A stretch of 64,000 nt of DNA from Symbiodinium natans (taxonomy: Eukaryota; Sar; Dinophyceae; Suessiales; Symbiodiniaceae): assembly GCA_905221605.1 (NCBI GenBank), contig CAJNDS010002692.1, forward strand, positions 186,001-250,000. Reading direction: 5' to 3'. Shown here piece after piece: positions 23,451-34,879 of this stretch. Position numbers and translations under genes: made by a program. The notes beneath the pieces were generated by a model that had not been told where the DNA came from, ran no database searches, and saw nothing but the letters and a program-made list of their open reading frames with translations. Position 1 is the first letter of the stretch. Each line of letters begins with the position of its first letter.

Positions 23451-24222
23451 CCACGCCTTGGCACGAGAGCACCACCCCGCCCAGGCAGGAGGGCCCATCC
23501 TGCAGCTTTTCCCCAAGCTGTTTATCAAGCTTTCAACCAACTTCAACCTACACTACTTGCGGGCTCATCTCACATCAGGTCGTCAGAAATACACATCACC
23601 TCGAGGTGGACGCTACATAGCGGAATACACATTAGCGGCGGAATTACACATCAGGACACAGCAATCCCCAAGTAGACGCTAGAATTTCGGCAAAGAGCCA
23701 ACATGGGTCAAACTGCCGGATATGCTGCGGACGCCAGCGTTGTCAGCACGGTGATATATAGTATTTTTACTATGTTTCAACAGCATTCACGAGGGAGATG
23801 CTGGAAAAAACTAGCGACTCAGGAATCTCTATAACACCATGCAAACCTACACTCAACACTCCTGACTCGCCGCGGCGGCGATCAGTGTGACCGAGGCATC
23901 CCTTTCTTCGACTGAAACTCTGAACAAGAAAAAAAACGTAGAAACCTACTCGGCCGTGCGCCGCAGTCCTGTTGACGCCGATCGATGACAACGAGGCCCA
24001 CTTCGACACATCAAGAGATATACTCTCCGGAATCAGTTCCCCAATGTGGACGCCGATCGAGGCGTAAAAAAGCCGAGATGCGAGATAAAGCGACTACAAG
24101 TAGTTCAACCAATTCCACCCACTGCATCACTGGGCATCACTGCACCAAATGCGAAGACTACACACAGAGAGAGGTCCTTGCCAGGCACCTCGGGCGTGGC
24201 AAGTGAAAATTTGTAACTCCAA

Positions 24223-24440
24223 TCAAGCAAAAGAAGTGTCCCAAGCGAGTCTGCCGAAGGCACCGGGGCGGGTGGCAAGAAGTTGCTGCTGTCGATTGTC
24301 AGCTTGCACGCCTGACGAGGAAGCATGAGCCGGAAAGACGAGGTTGCGGGTCGTGCTTGCCTTGGTCGCACCGGTCTCCTGCTTGATGATACTGGCATAC
24401 TGATCAGAAGCTTCCTCGAACAGGCCAAGCATCCAAACAG
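24223..24440 (-). CDS. Orphan exon, unknown product
   Basis: The minus strand encodes LGLFEEASDQYASIIKQE followed by TGATKASTTRNLVFPAH. The first part is helical, and its likely donor is close to AGGAG|ACC. Whether it belongs with the V-ATPase gene to its right or with other orphan exons is not clear. Confidence 0.3.
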
Positions 24441-25036
24441 AACCAAAAGAACAGTCAGACCAGTGTGAAACTGCATCAGCAGCATGCTTGTATATTTGGA
24501 AACTGCATGCAGCCGAACTGACTCCCTTGCACGGCACTCGCGAACGTGCTGCAGCTCACACACCCGAAAAAGAGAGAAGTGTTCAAACTACCCAACACCA
24601 AGTTTCCTCGAACTTCATTCAGAAGAGGTGCAAACGTTTTTCGCTTTACATCCCCGGCTTGCTGTAAAACAGCGGAAACAAGAACCGGGGGGGCGACGTC
24701 TAGCAGTCCATAGCAGTCTCCATCACAATACCCGTCCATTGCGGCGATGAGCTGTCGTGCTTATACGCTCGGTGTGGGCGGGGCTGAAAATCGAAAAGCG
24801 GGTCGGGTGCAAATTGCCACGGTTCAAGCTTGCACGTGTCAGTATGTGACACGTTGCACTGCGCAACATCTCGCTCACAGTAAAGATGACGAAAGATTAG
24901 CTTGGTTTTGCGGAGGGCAGGCGGCATGTACAGGTAGCAGTCCACATCGTCGCATGGTCTTTCAACAGACCCAAAAACATGCGAAACCACGGTAACTACC
25001 GCCTGCGTTGATGTCTGGAGGAGGAGGCGGCGGCTG

Positions 25037-25168
25037 CTGATGCTGCTGCTTCTGCTACTGCTACTGCTACTGCTACTGCTACTGCTACTGCTACTGCTTC
25101 TGCTTCTGCTTCTGCTTCTGCTTCTGCTTCTGCTTCTGCTTCTGCTTCTGCTTCTGCTTCTGCTGCTT
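25037..25168. repeat. CTGCTA / CTTCTG hexanucleotide microsatellite
   Basis: Seven or so CTACTG units pass into about fourteen CTTCTG units. The poly-Leu (plus) and Ser/Arg (minus) frames across it are repeat artefacts. It lies just left of the recognised V-ATPase exons and may be intronic if that gene continues. Confidence 0.95.
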
Positions 25169-25379
25169 CTGCTGGTCGGTGTGGGGTTGTTAGATTCTAA
25201 ACTCATCTATTTTCTGGTCTACTCCTTGGTCTACACCCTCGCCCGGTCTTTCTACTTGCCCTCTCCTGGCACCCAACCCCCGGGAATCCCTGAGAATCCG
25301 TGAGTGCCCAACTCCAGAGGGCACCAACTCCAGAGAATCCCCAGAGAATCCCTTAGGGTGGGGGGTTCGAATTTCTGCG

Positions 25380-26827
25380 TTGGCTGCTGCATTCGTGGTT
25401 ATCGACGAGGGCGATTTCAAGATTGTCAATCGGGCAGTCCTTGAAGCACTGCTGCACCACAGACTGATCAGCCCTGGGTTTGAGCGCAGGTCCATACATG
25501 CTGTAACATATTGAGAACGGTGTCACAGAAATACATGCACAGAACCCAAGCTGGGCACTGTCGGCACTTCACAACGACCTGCATTCAGCACACTCCACAA
25601 GCACACTCCGGACACTCCAGAACTTCGAAACCGAGAGTTAAGGAGTTTCGGGAGGCCTCGTTCTCCAGTAGCATCAACATGCCTTGAAGAAGCAGTTGCG
25701 TGATGAACCTCACTGGAGCTCTGGTGGAGCACTGAGCTTATTGGAGAAGATGCTTTGCTTCCAGGAAACTTCTTGCCAACATCTGCTTTCTGCAGCTCCT
25801 GCGCAAAAGTTGAAAGCGTCTCAACGGTCTCGACCGGCCAGAAAAGACCAAAGGACCGAACAGCTTGCGGCTCCTTCGAAATTGCTTCCTTTGCATCTGA
25901 GGAAACCTGGAGTTCATTTTGATGGCTAGGAATTGTCAAAGAAGGGCCCGGCGGCCTTGTACATCACTTCTTGCCGAGCCTGACACATTGAAGTAGTGAA
26001 GTCGAGGACTAGAGGGTCTTGATGCTCTCCAAAGCTCTGAAGCGAGCAGCAGAGCTATGCAGAGCTATGCAGAGCTGCTTGATGTTGTATTCTCTGCACG
26101 CCACAGCCTTGATCTTTTCCAGGCGCTGCTTGTTGATGGCCATGGACTTGGCAATGGCATACCTTTGGCAGCGCACAGCATTGGTGAACCGGAAGTGGAT
26201 TCGGCGATGTGGGTTTGGAACAGCAGTGTGAAATGGCTATCGCAAATAACACGGTCTGGGTAGCATGCTGGGTCTCGATTTGCTTGGTTTTCTTCTCGTA
26301 CGTCTGCCGCACTTTCTCCTTTGGGCAGAGCCGAGCGCAAAATGCTCGGAAGGCACTTTTTGCTGTCGCCCGTCCTTCTGCTCTGTGATGAGGCGGTAGA
26401 CCTTTGCACCATCGGGGCCCACCAACGCAGCTCTCCAGCGGGCAAATTCATTCCGCCTCGATGCTGAACTCCTCCTCTCCTTTCTTTGTAATGTCTCCGG
26501 CCTCGCGTTCTGCCCAGAGCACTCTGCAGCACTCTGCAGCACTCTCTGAACACGTTTTTCAACTCGGGTAAGAGAGAGGTGGAAGAGCGGTGTGAGAGCC
26601 TTGTCTTTGGCCTCTGCCAAGATGAAATCCTGCAATGAAAGAAGAAGCAAAAGGTTTTCATGCCTGTGCCCGAAGAATGTGCAAGAGCATGGCTTTCGAT
26701 ATCACGTGCAGGGCCTTCATCTGCTCAATCTGTTTCTGTGCTTCCTGAAAGGTGTACCCCAGCAAGCCCAGCAACAAAGAACCCTGACGTTCGTTGAGGA
26801 GTCTTTGATCCTGCCTGCGCATCCATG
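25380..26827 (-). CDS. V-type proton ATPase subunit E, spliced, 3' end not found
   Basis: Subunit E is part of the peripheral stalk linking V1 and V0 in the proton pump of vacuolar membranes. Exons, right to left: ATG at 26827 (MDAQ); 26715-26744 (EAQKQIEQMK); 26600-26629 (DFILAEAKDK); 26454-26501 (AGDITKKGEEEFSIEA); 26375-26401 (VYRLITEQK); 26265-26318 (EKVRQTYEKKTKQIETQH); about 26108-26162 (SMAINKQRLEKIK); 25956-25979 (ARQEVMYK); 25657 to about 25715 (RFITQLLLQGMLMLLENE); about 25558-25578 (VVVKCRQ); about 25380-25473 (DQSVVQQCFKDCPIDNLE). Together these follow the family: 'qkQI.qM..FI..EA..KA', 'EEEF.IE', 'YEKK.KQIE', 'LI.QGL..L.E' and 'V..RCR..D'. Most donors are GC (AAG|GCCCTG, AAG|GCTCTC, CAT|GCTACC, AAG|GCCGCC) and two are GA. 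The C-terminal NTL..R part was not found; an exon between 25715 and 25956 is likely. Confidence 0.88.
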
Positions 26828-26839
26828 GCTGAGGAGGTC

Positions 26840-27780
26840 CAAGGTATCACCTCGGAAAACAGCGCAGCTCTGCAAGACGTTGCGTCTCCTTCGCTTTTCC
26901 TCACAGCAGGGACCCCGGCAGTTAACAGCTGCAGCGGTCTGTTCTAAGCCGGCTGGGGCCAAATTGAGCCGAACAGCAGGTGTGCAAATGCGGGCCGTGC
27001 CGACACCATGCTGTTACGAAGGAGTCCATGAGTTCGTGAGCTTGATGACTGCAACGCCATGCAACGCCCATTGCAGACCACCGATTTGAAGCCGAGTGCG
27101 CCTCTCGTCGATTTCGTCGGCTCCTTCGAATCTGTGCAAGAAGTGATCTCTGTGGATGTCTGGGGATGAGGCTGAGGTTTAAGTTGAAACCCGAAACCGC
27201 CTGCTCCGGCTGCGTCGAGGCCGCTTCTGCTCGAAGCGTTCCTCGCATGTTGCTCTGCCGGGGTCTCCAAAACCGAATGGCATAAAGATATGAACTGAAA
27301 TGAAGCTGGGACAAGCTGAGCAGAGCTCGTGTCTCGAAGTCTCCTTTCGAGAAGGGCCTGAGCGAAAGGCACACGACACGTTGAGCCAAGGTGGCGTTGT
27401 CGTCCTTCTCGGATTGCTGCGTCCAGCCCCACGAATGTAGTCGTCCTCACCGTGCATTGGTGAGCCCGTGCTCCACCCTTTGCCTTGCACAGCCCATTGT
27501 GCCCATGGTGCCCATGCTGCCCGACCTCTTGCAATTTTTGCACGCCTGGCTTCCCATCCTGAGGATTGGAAAACAATTTGAACGATTTTGCAGTCTTGTC
27601 TTCTTGGCTCTTCTTGGGGCCATGCACGGCCCGGGCCAGCGCCGGAGGGCGCGCCGGAGCCGGTCCCTTTTTGGATCTCGGCCTAGCATACAACCAAGGC
27701 CACCAGCACAGTCAACTCCTTCAATCAAAACGGTCAACCAATATTACATCGCAGAATGTCCGAAAACGGTTTTGCACCGT
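26840..27780. other. Stretch upstream of the V-ATPase gene, no gene assigned
   Basis: A long minus-strand open frame covers 26944-27693 with a basic, Pro/Ala-rich start and no recognisable domain. It probably reflects composition plus 5' flanking sequence. A possible relict of the spliced leader at 27381-27395 is described under findings. Confidence 0.4.
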
Positions 27781-27784
27781 TGCA

Positions 27785-27895
27785 CTGTTGGGGCCGAGCC
27801 CTAAACCCCCATCCTTAAACCCTAACCCGTAACCCCTGGAACTTAAACCCTAAACCCCAAGCCCTCAAGCCTTAAACCTTAACCCGAAACGCTAC
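27785..27895. repeat. Interstitial telomere-like tract
   Basis: Degenerate CCCTAAAC/CCTTAAAC/CCCGTAAC units on the plus strand over about 110 bases, interrupted by non-repeat words such as CCTGGAACTT. Confidence 0.7.
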
Positions 27896-27899
27896 AAGG

Positions 27900-28520
27900 A
27901 GTACGGAGCAAGCAACGGAGCAGTTTCGTGGACACCCTTGGACGCCGTTTCCACCAAGAAGGCAATGTTAGCCTGTCTGAGTCGGCCACCATCTTGACCT
28001 TGAGGACCATTCCCTTTAGCTTCCGGCCGGTCACACCTCTCAGCCTGCAGCCGGGCTGGCAATATTGAGTCAAAGCGGCATGGACGTATATGGACATGCC
28101 GGTGTTCCAAAGTATCTGAGTACCCGCGACGCATCCTCAGCATCCAGTGCGCTGTCGAACCTAGCAAGCGCCACATCCGTGTCTAAAGCATGCGAAAGCC
28201 CCATTCTCAGGCCAATGCTCCACAAAAGCAACACCCTTGGCAGTCAAGGGCAGTTCTATGTCCTCGGAGTGGCACTGCCCATTTCTGTTTTCTACATATC
28301 GTTTTCAACATGTTTTCAACCTGCCACAGACTGCACATGTCTGACATGTAGGGTCGCCGTCCGTGACGTGACCGAACTCACCAAACTCGCGTTGCAGATC
28401 AGTCCTTCAGGACACAGTCGACATGGCACGCCATCGAAACATTGAGTGGCATTGAGTGGGTGAAGGCACCCTACAAAATCGCGCATCCACATGCCTAAGG
28501 TGAAGGCTTCATCACGCCGC
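27900..28520 (-). CDS. Candidate Cys-rich exons, unknown product
   Basis: About 28390-28500 on the minus strand reads MWMRDFVGCLHPLNATQC and then FDGVPCRLCPEGLICN, a C..C-P-x-G-x-x-C pattern typical of extracellular Cys-rich repeats. About 27930-28060 reads CRLRGVTGRKLKGMVLKV. They may be exons of one gene, but splice joins were not resolved. Confidence 0.35.
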
Positions 28521-28899
28521 CCGCAATGCCAGAAACGAACAGCCTCAATCGCTGCAGCATGGAGTGGGTATGGCGTGGTGACTGTTCCAGTGCCTCTTTC
28601 CGTTCGCTGATGCCTGGGCTCGCCTAGCAACCTTGGCCGAGCGCGTTCAGCACGAGTCAAGGGCACACGTTGGCACGAGTCAAGGCCCCTTGCCTCCATC
28701 AGCCGTGCTGCAGGAAGGGCCTCTCTGGTACAGGCAAGGGCTATACATTCGGTATGAATTCCACATGAGGCTCCAAGACCACAAACTGTCCCACCTTCCC
28801 ATTTCAGATACACTGGTCAGCCCTCAGGGTCCGCAGGGCCCATGGCATGAGACGATGGAGGCCAGCGGATATGTCGGATATGTCGGATATGCCGGATAT

Positions 28900-30700
28900 G
28901 TGGGTTTGGTGAACTTGTGAAAGCTTGTAGCATCTGAAGGCGCGCGAGACCGCAGAACCCCTTGTACCACAAATCTAACACAAACTGTTCTCAAGGCAGC
29001 TCTGGTTGGCGCAGGAGGATTTCCAAGCGGTTGAGTAGCTGCTGCAACTGGGTGTCACCATGCCCACCTCGTTATCGCACCATCACTACGTCCGTTGGGT
29101 TCGTTACTACATGAGCAGATTCGCTCTTCCTGAAGGGCTGTATTTTGAGCAAAAGCATGCAATGAAACTAGCGCAAATTCGGCAACAGCAGATCCAGCAT
29201 CGCTGACGCATAGCACTCCACATGAGCCTTCCTAAAGCACCCCACAGAACACAGGCAAGTATTCAAGGTTGGTAAGGAGAAGACCTCTGCCATATGGTTC
29301 AGACTCATCATTCTGTCGAGGCCATCGAGCACGAGAAGAGTCACCCTGAGCAGGCACACCTGCACAAGCGCCACCAAAATCTTCTTTGCTATGGGAGCAA
29401 CCATCTCACGGCACAACGGCACAGCATGCACAGCTGGACAACAAACCGAAGGAAGCTTTCGATCAACAAAACTTTCACCCCCGCCACCATGGGACCTGGT
29501 ATTTGCTGGCGAGGTCATGGATCCTCTTGGGCGTCCCAATGACCACGTGCGATCCTGATTCACATAACGGTGCTAGCCACCATCAGAAGAATGAGGCGGG
29601 GGATCGAGATGTTCTGACGCAGGCGTGTACAAAAAGCGTTTGTTCAAATCGGGTCGTGCTTCTGTTGCCTGTTGTGATAGGTTTTGATATTGATACTGAC
29701 TCGTATTGCGACCACGACTGAAACCCAGAGATCTAACTGAGGCTGGATCCGCACGATGTCATCTCGCGCAACTTGTCGGCTCGCGACTGCAGTTGGCTTG
29801 TAGCTTGTGTCAAGGGCAATGATGTCAGGCGCTTTGTTTTGCACTTCGTTCATACTTTGCAGTTAGTTGCTGCCAAACGGCACCGCCACCCGACAAGTTG
29901 ACTGCCCGCATGGTCTTCCCACCACGGCCTTGCCGCGGATGTTTCTTGGAATGTGGAATTGCTAGGGAACGCGCCGCATGAGTGTGAAGCCGTGAACAAA
30001 ACTATTCGCACAAGGGAGTCTTGCATCACACGATGTGGATAGCTCAGAGCGAGCTTTCGTTATTCTAGAAGTCTCTCGCTAAGAGTATCATGACATTATT
30101 GCGTGTGAATCACACGATAGGGGCGTTTATGCAAAGGTGTCAATCGCAGTCAGCTTGTAGTTTCTTCGCCCCATCACGTCGTCCTATTTTCGACCAAAGA
30201 AGAAGTGTTGCAAAGTTGTGTCCCGGTTTTGGGGAGAGGCTACGCACGTGTGCCAAGATGCGAACACTTGAGGGGTGGGTTTCTAAAGGGCTGCAAGCCC
30301 TAGTTTGTCAAGCTTTCTCGCCGAGCCCGAAGCCCGCCTGAAGCCTATCCGAAAACCCTCTTTACCAAAAACATCCATAAACCGAACCCCCAATCATTGA
30401 GTATTCTGCGTTGTCCCATTCCTTAGAGCCTTAGGGCCCAGTCCTCCAGCCACTATCCGGAAGCTAACAGAAGATTGGATGGAGTCACGGCTTGCCTGAG
30501 GACCGGAGCAAGCCCGCAGCACACGTCGCCACGGAAGCTGCCGAGTCCTGCATTACTTCTTCTAAGCCCGTGATGCTACGTGTTTATGCCTTCTGTTGCT
30601 CTCTGTGCTTGCTGCCTAGCCTCTCAGACGTGCTGGGCAGATTTGCTCACATGCTCTTGCTTCTTGCACACGCGCGCGGAGGTCTCTGTTCCGTTTGAAA
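28900..30700. other. Mostly non-coding with two weak exon candidates
   Basis: 29168-29480 on the minus strand includes ILVALVQVCLLRVTLLVL followed by DGLDRM, a hydrophobic strand ending in acidic residues like a Walker B motif of STAND/NACHT-type ATPases; no Walker A was found. 29720-29850 reads NEVQNKAPDIIALDTSYK. A 9-base repeat (GGATATGTC, four copies) is at 28866-28902. Nothing else is supportable. Confidence 0.3.
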
Positions 30701-30834
30701 GCATGCTCTCGCACCCTTGTCCGGCCATCACTCGGAAATCGGTGTTTCGGTTTCTTATCACAAGACTTTCGTGCTCCTACCGCGCTCCAGGCGTGTATTC
30801 CGGGAGCACCCGTCTATCCTTTTGCAGCCCCTCA

Positions 30835-30835
<1 letters not shown>

Positions 30836-30927
<92 letters not shown>
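30836..30927. repeat. Long CA microsatellite
   Basis: About 46 uninterrupted CA units, with a shorter run at about 31014-31033. The Thr/His and Val/Cys frames are artefacts. Confidence 0.98.
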
Positions 30928-30931
<4 letters not shown>

Positions 30932-31249
30932 TCGACACCTGTTGTAGTCTCGGAGGGTTATGCGTCAAGAGCTGTCCACTACACTTACAAGACCCTGTGG
31001 GAATCGGGCAGCCAACACACACACACACACACACCCAAGAAAGGACGAGAACTGTCCTCTGGCGGAAGGGAGTGAGGGAGGGGGGGGAGCAAAAAGCGGA
31101 GTTGGAATTGGAGGGCCACCATTGTTCAGCACAGAGCCTCCTCTGTCAAACCCTTTGAGCATAGCAAAGTTAGTTGCAAGAGCGAGGCTGCTGGAAGAGT
31201 CCTGTTTGTCTGCTCGCGACCGCACCCTCAAGTACATCAGATGTGGTGA

Positions 31250-31620
31250 TTTTCAGGTAGTGTCCTGCGTCGCTGTCAACACCAGTGCTACAGGACCTGG
31301 CTCCTCAAACAGGAATGTGTAGAAGCCTTGCGACGAAGGTATCGAACAGTGCAGCAGAGCAGTTGTGAGTAGCTTCGCCCGGAATGCCTCCTCGCTGAGT
31401 GCATGTTGATCACCAGCCTGGAAATCTCTGCGATTCTCCTGCTGAGAGTCGTACAAAAAATGGAAGCCTGCATGGCGGCCAGCACCAAGTAGGACAGAGC
31501 CTCCGAACATCTCCGAACACAGTGGCTATCAGCGATGAGCACGAGATGCCTCAAACTCTCCTGCCTCCTGACCAGCCGGGATGTCGGCTGCGATTGCAAT
31601 AGCATTTGAGCCTTGTCCAC
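31250..31620 (-). CDS. Candidate exons, unknown product
   Basis: Two minus-strand frames look coding: ESLRHLVLIADSHCVRRC near 31510-31565, and FYTFLFEEPGPVALVLTA at about 31270-31330 after an AAG acceptor (GCAAG|GCTTC). No family assigned. Confidence 0.3.
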
Positions 31621-32626
31621 ATGGCTTGCGCAGCGTCATTGCTTCTCACTCAGCACTCCATTTTCGGGCACAATCAGCATACACGAGCCTGCCAACACGA
31701 TGGGAAGCAGCTGCGCCTCTCACATGTTGACATTGACTTAGCAGAGCTTGGCACTCGGCCAGCTTAGCAGAAAAAACCCACAAAAGCTTTGAGTTTTGCT
31801 GTGCTCTGGACCTGCAGTGGGCTGGGCGGCCGGTTCTGCAACGCCTCAGAAGAGCACAAAACAGGTGGGATGCAGCGAACGGACATACTCCGCGCGCACG
31901 AGCGAATGTTTCAACACATGTTTTCATACCCTCTCCAGTCTCGCGGTGTATGTGGAGAGAAGATAATGAAGGTGAATTAAAAGAAGCGTGAGATCTGTGT
32001 ATGTCTCTCTTTTTTTTCTGTGTGTGTGTGTGTTTTTGTTACACTCTCTCTCTCTCTCTCCGTGTCTTCTCGCTCCGTGTCTTCGGGCCGTCTTTGCCTG
32101 CAGCAGCCACTCCGGAAGGGCATCCTTCAGGTCTTTGAAGCTCTTCAGAGGTGGCACCGTGGCGTCCTAGCATCCCCCTTTTCTGGACACCGCAACACTC
32201 TCAACTCGTTTAAGTGCTCTTAACACCAAGCCCACTTTTTAGTTGTTGTGCGGCTGCGCACACGGAGTCCTCCCCGGCAGGATCCTCGATGGAGTGGATT
32301 CCCAAACTCTGTCGCCTAGCATCACGGATCTCCAAAGCTCACAGACAGGGCAAACCCTCCATATGCCGAAACAGGGAATGTGCAGAAGCAGCACCCATCA
32401 TGGCCAAAGCTCCCTCCTTAACATCAACTAGGCTATGCCAACGTTGCTACCACCATGGCAAACCGATGGCGCTTTCCACCACTTGGCAGGTCTGGAAGCA
32501 GACGGGCTGCTGTGAAACAAGCTAACAAGCTCTTCGCTCTAGATGAAACATTCATGGAGATACAACGTTCGGATGCTCGCTATGCTTGGAGCGAGCGGCA
32601 GATATTGAATACTGACGGCCAAAAGG

Positions 32627-33787
32627 TTAGTCCAACACTGCGAGGGAGTGGCCTTTGCCAGCTCCCTCAAAGAAGTAGATCAATGCCAACACAACATAGG
32701 TTGCCAGTAGCATCAGTCCCTCCAACCAATTTGATGTGCCATTGTTGAGGATACTCGAGGCCAGAAAAACTGAGATAAAGAGGACTGCAACCTGAAAGGA
32801 GTGGAAGTCCAAGGACATCTGACGATCATTTGCCCACCCTACAAGAACGCTGAAGGGGGTGACTAAGAGCGCCATCTGGCATGAGGACCCCGCAGCAACT
32901 CCAAGTGCCAAATCCATTTTATTCCTCATTGCCACAGTAATGGCTGTATAGTGCTCGGCTGCATTCCCAATGATTGGGAGTAGGATTATTCCAATGAACT
33001 CTTGGGACAGGTCATACTTCTCCACCGTACCTTCAATCGAGTCGATTAAGAAGTCCGTGGAATATGATGTGACCACGGTAGCCAAAGCCAGCACGAACGC
33101 CGCAAAACCAGGCGTTAAATCAGGAGGCTCGTCCTCATCTTCAGCGGCAGGGTCCTCGAAGAGTGCTTGATGAGTTCCGAGCTGAAAGTACAGATATGCT
33201 GCATAAGTGACGAGGAGGAAAACCGAGGACCAACGAGACACCTCCACCATGTGCTCGAACTCCTGAGCTTCCTCCAGAATCTTCGCATAGAGCGTCGGCA
33301 GCGCAATGGAGAAGACGCTCAATGCAAGCAAGGTGCACTGAGTTGCAGCACCTTGCTGGGAGAACTTCTGCGTCGCGTAGAACCAGCCACCGAGAAGGAA
33401 GGCACATCCCATTACCAGAAGCAAGTTGCTGAGGATGGACCCCAAGAGAGTGCACTGAACAACGACAACCTGGTTCCTTCGAATGCCCGCAATGACCAGC
33501 AACATTTCAACCAGGTTTCCAAAGGATGCATTGAGCAGACCACCCATTGTCTGACCAACCGCGGCAGATAAATCCTCTGTGGACTTTCCAATGATCCACG
33601 CTAGTGGAATAATGGCCAGAAAGTTGCATCCGAAAACATAGGAGGGCTGAAACTCCAGAAAATGAGAAGCAAACCCCAGCGGCACGAAGCAAACCAGCAT
33701 AAAGGATAATATCGGATTAGTCTGGACAATGTTCAAGATGCCTTGGCTGAGGGGGGGACAGACTTGCATGGAGCCTAAGGAGTGCAT
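32627..33787 (-). CDS. Ca2+/H+ antiporter, CAX family
   Basis: An intronless 386-residue membrane protein with about eleven hydrophobic segments. CAX exchangers move Ca2+ into vacuoles or other acidic stores in exchange for H+. Both signature helices are present: the first repeat has GNLVE at residues 90-94 within NASFGNLVEMLLVIAGIRRN, and the second has GNAAEH at 274-279 followed by AVAMRNK-like and DLALGVAAGSS segments. The acidic loop between the halves (EDPAAEDEDE, 211-220) is where this family usually has one. Length is typical (about 350-450). The first ATG at 33787 is used, but a possible acceptor (TTAG|GCTCC) lies just inside, and an ATG reading MAQMAHAHDGADSETG about 160 bases upstream could start a 5' exon. 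The N-terminus is therefore uncertain. No upstream poly-Cys or signal sequence is visible. Confidence 0.95.
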   Translation of the reverse strand: MHSLGSMQVCPPLSQGILNIVQTNPILSFMLVCFVPLGFASHFLEFQPSYVFGCNFLAIIPLAWIIGKSTEDLSAAVGQTMGGLLNASFGNLVEMLLVIAGIRRNQVVVVQCTLLGSILSNLLLVMGCAFLLGGWFYATQKFSQQGAATQCTLLALSVFSIALPTLYAKILEEAQEFEHMVEVSRWSSVFLLVTYAAYLYFQLGTHQALFEDPAAEDEDEPPDLTPGFAAFVLALATVVTSYSTDFLIDSIEGTVEKYDLSQEFIGIILLPIIGNAAEHYTAITVAMRNKMDLALGVAAGSSCQMALLVTPFSVLVGWANDRQMSLDFHSFQVAVLFISVFLASSILNNGTSNWLEGLMLLATYVVLALIYFFEGAGKGHSLAVLD

Positions 33788-34629
33788 AGAAGTACGAAGG
33801 ACTCATGGACTTCGGGATCCAAATTTGGAAACTAAGCAAGCAAAACGATGGGGAGATTCATAGAACTGGATGGCCGACAAGCCAGGCCACCATGAACATT
33901 GCTTGGTCCAGTTTCCGAGTCTGCCCCATCGTGCGCGTGAGCCATTTGAGCCATTGCGCATGTGTGGAGGCAGGAGTGACCTGCATAAAGAAAACGGCGC
34001 CTTTAGGGGCCTGCGAGTGGACCATGGACAAAGTCAAGCCAAGACATGACCTGTATTGCATCTTTCTTCGCTGGATGGAGACAACGAAAACCCTCATACG
34101 TAATATTACCACCTGACACCATGAAGTGGAGTTTCGAGCCGAAAAAATGGAAGGCAACTACCAGGCCCACAGGTCACTAGGCGTGCAGTGGGTACCCTGT
34201 CACTGATCAAACTGGCTCGGCATCGCTTGGCAAAGCCGAAGTCACTTGGCCGGCGAATTCTCGTACTTGGACGCTTTTGGATGCCGGAGTTCGAAGTTTG
34301 CCCCTCCTGGTTCCTTTCACGCCTCCTTTTTAAGATCAGGGCTTGCTTGGGACCTCTCCTCTCCCAAGGTTTACTTGCTCGTCCTTTTGGGGCCTCCTCC
34401 AGCACTGTCTTCTTTTTTAACTTGCCGCCATCTTCATTGAACTTTGATGCGCTCGAGATGAAGCCTGAGGCGTTTCAGCCTCCCTAGCCGCCCTGCTCCT
34501 CCTCATCCTCCTCCTTGCACCCCATGAGATGCTCCCTTCATATCCCGCGTCCCTCATCTTTGTCAGGGAGCGGCCATCACCAAGTGTAAGCAAGTCTTGT
34601 AGGCAGGCTCCCACCGGCCTCCCCGAGCC

Positions 34630-34795
34630 CCTCAACCCTAAAACCCCAAAGCCCTAAACCCGAAACCCCCAAACCCGTTCGGCCAAACCCACAAACCTCG
34701 AAACCCTAGACTCTGAAACCCTAAGTCCCAAAACCCTAATACCCTAAAACCCCAAAAACCCTGAACGTGTGGTCAAAACCCGAAAACAAACCTAA
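34630..34795. repeat. Interstitial telomere-like tract (longest in the window)
   Basis: About 165 bases of CCCTAAAACCCC/CCCGAAACC/CCCTAATACC variants on the plus strand. Units drift in length (7 to 9 bases), so it is heavily degraded. Confidence 0.75.
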
Positions 34796-34879
34796 ATCTT
34801 TAGCCCCCCCCACAACAAGGGGGCACCACAGCACGGTCGGACAAGGCTGGGGAGGGGACTAGCAGCGACGCGGCACCAT

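Noticed and set aside
25040-25303. Poly-Leu protein on plus and Ser/Arg protein on minus
   Set aside because: Both come from the CTGCTA/CTTCTG repeat; no start context or flanking domain.
30777-31034. Long Val/Cys and Thr/His frames
   Set aside because: Produced entirely by the CA microsatellite.
33938-33957. Doubled AATGGCTCA upstream of CAX as a relict spliced leader
   Set aside because: Only about nine bases per unit match, and the same bases encode MAQMAH in a plausible 5' exon frame.
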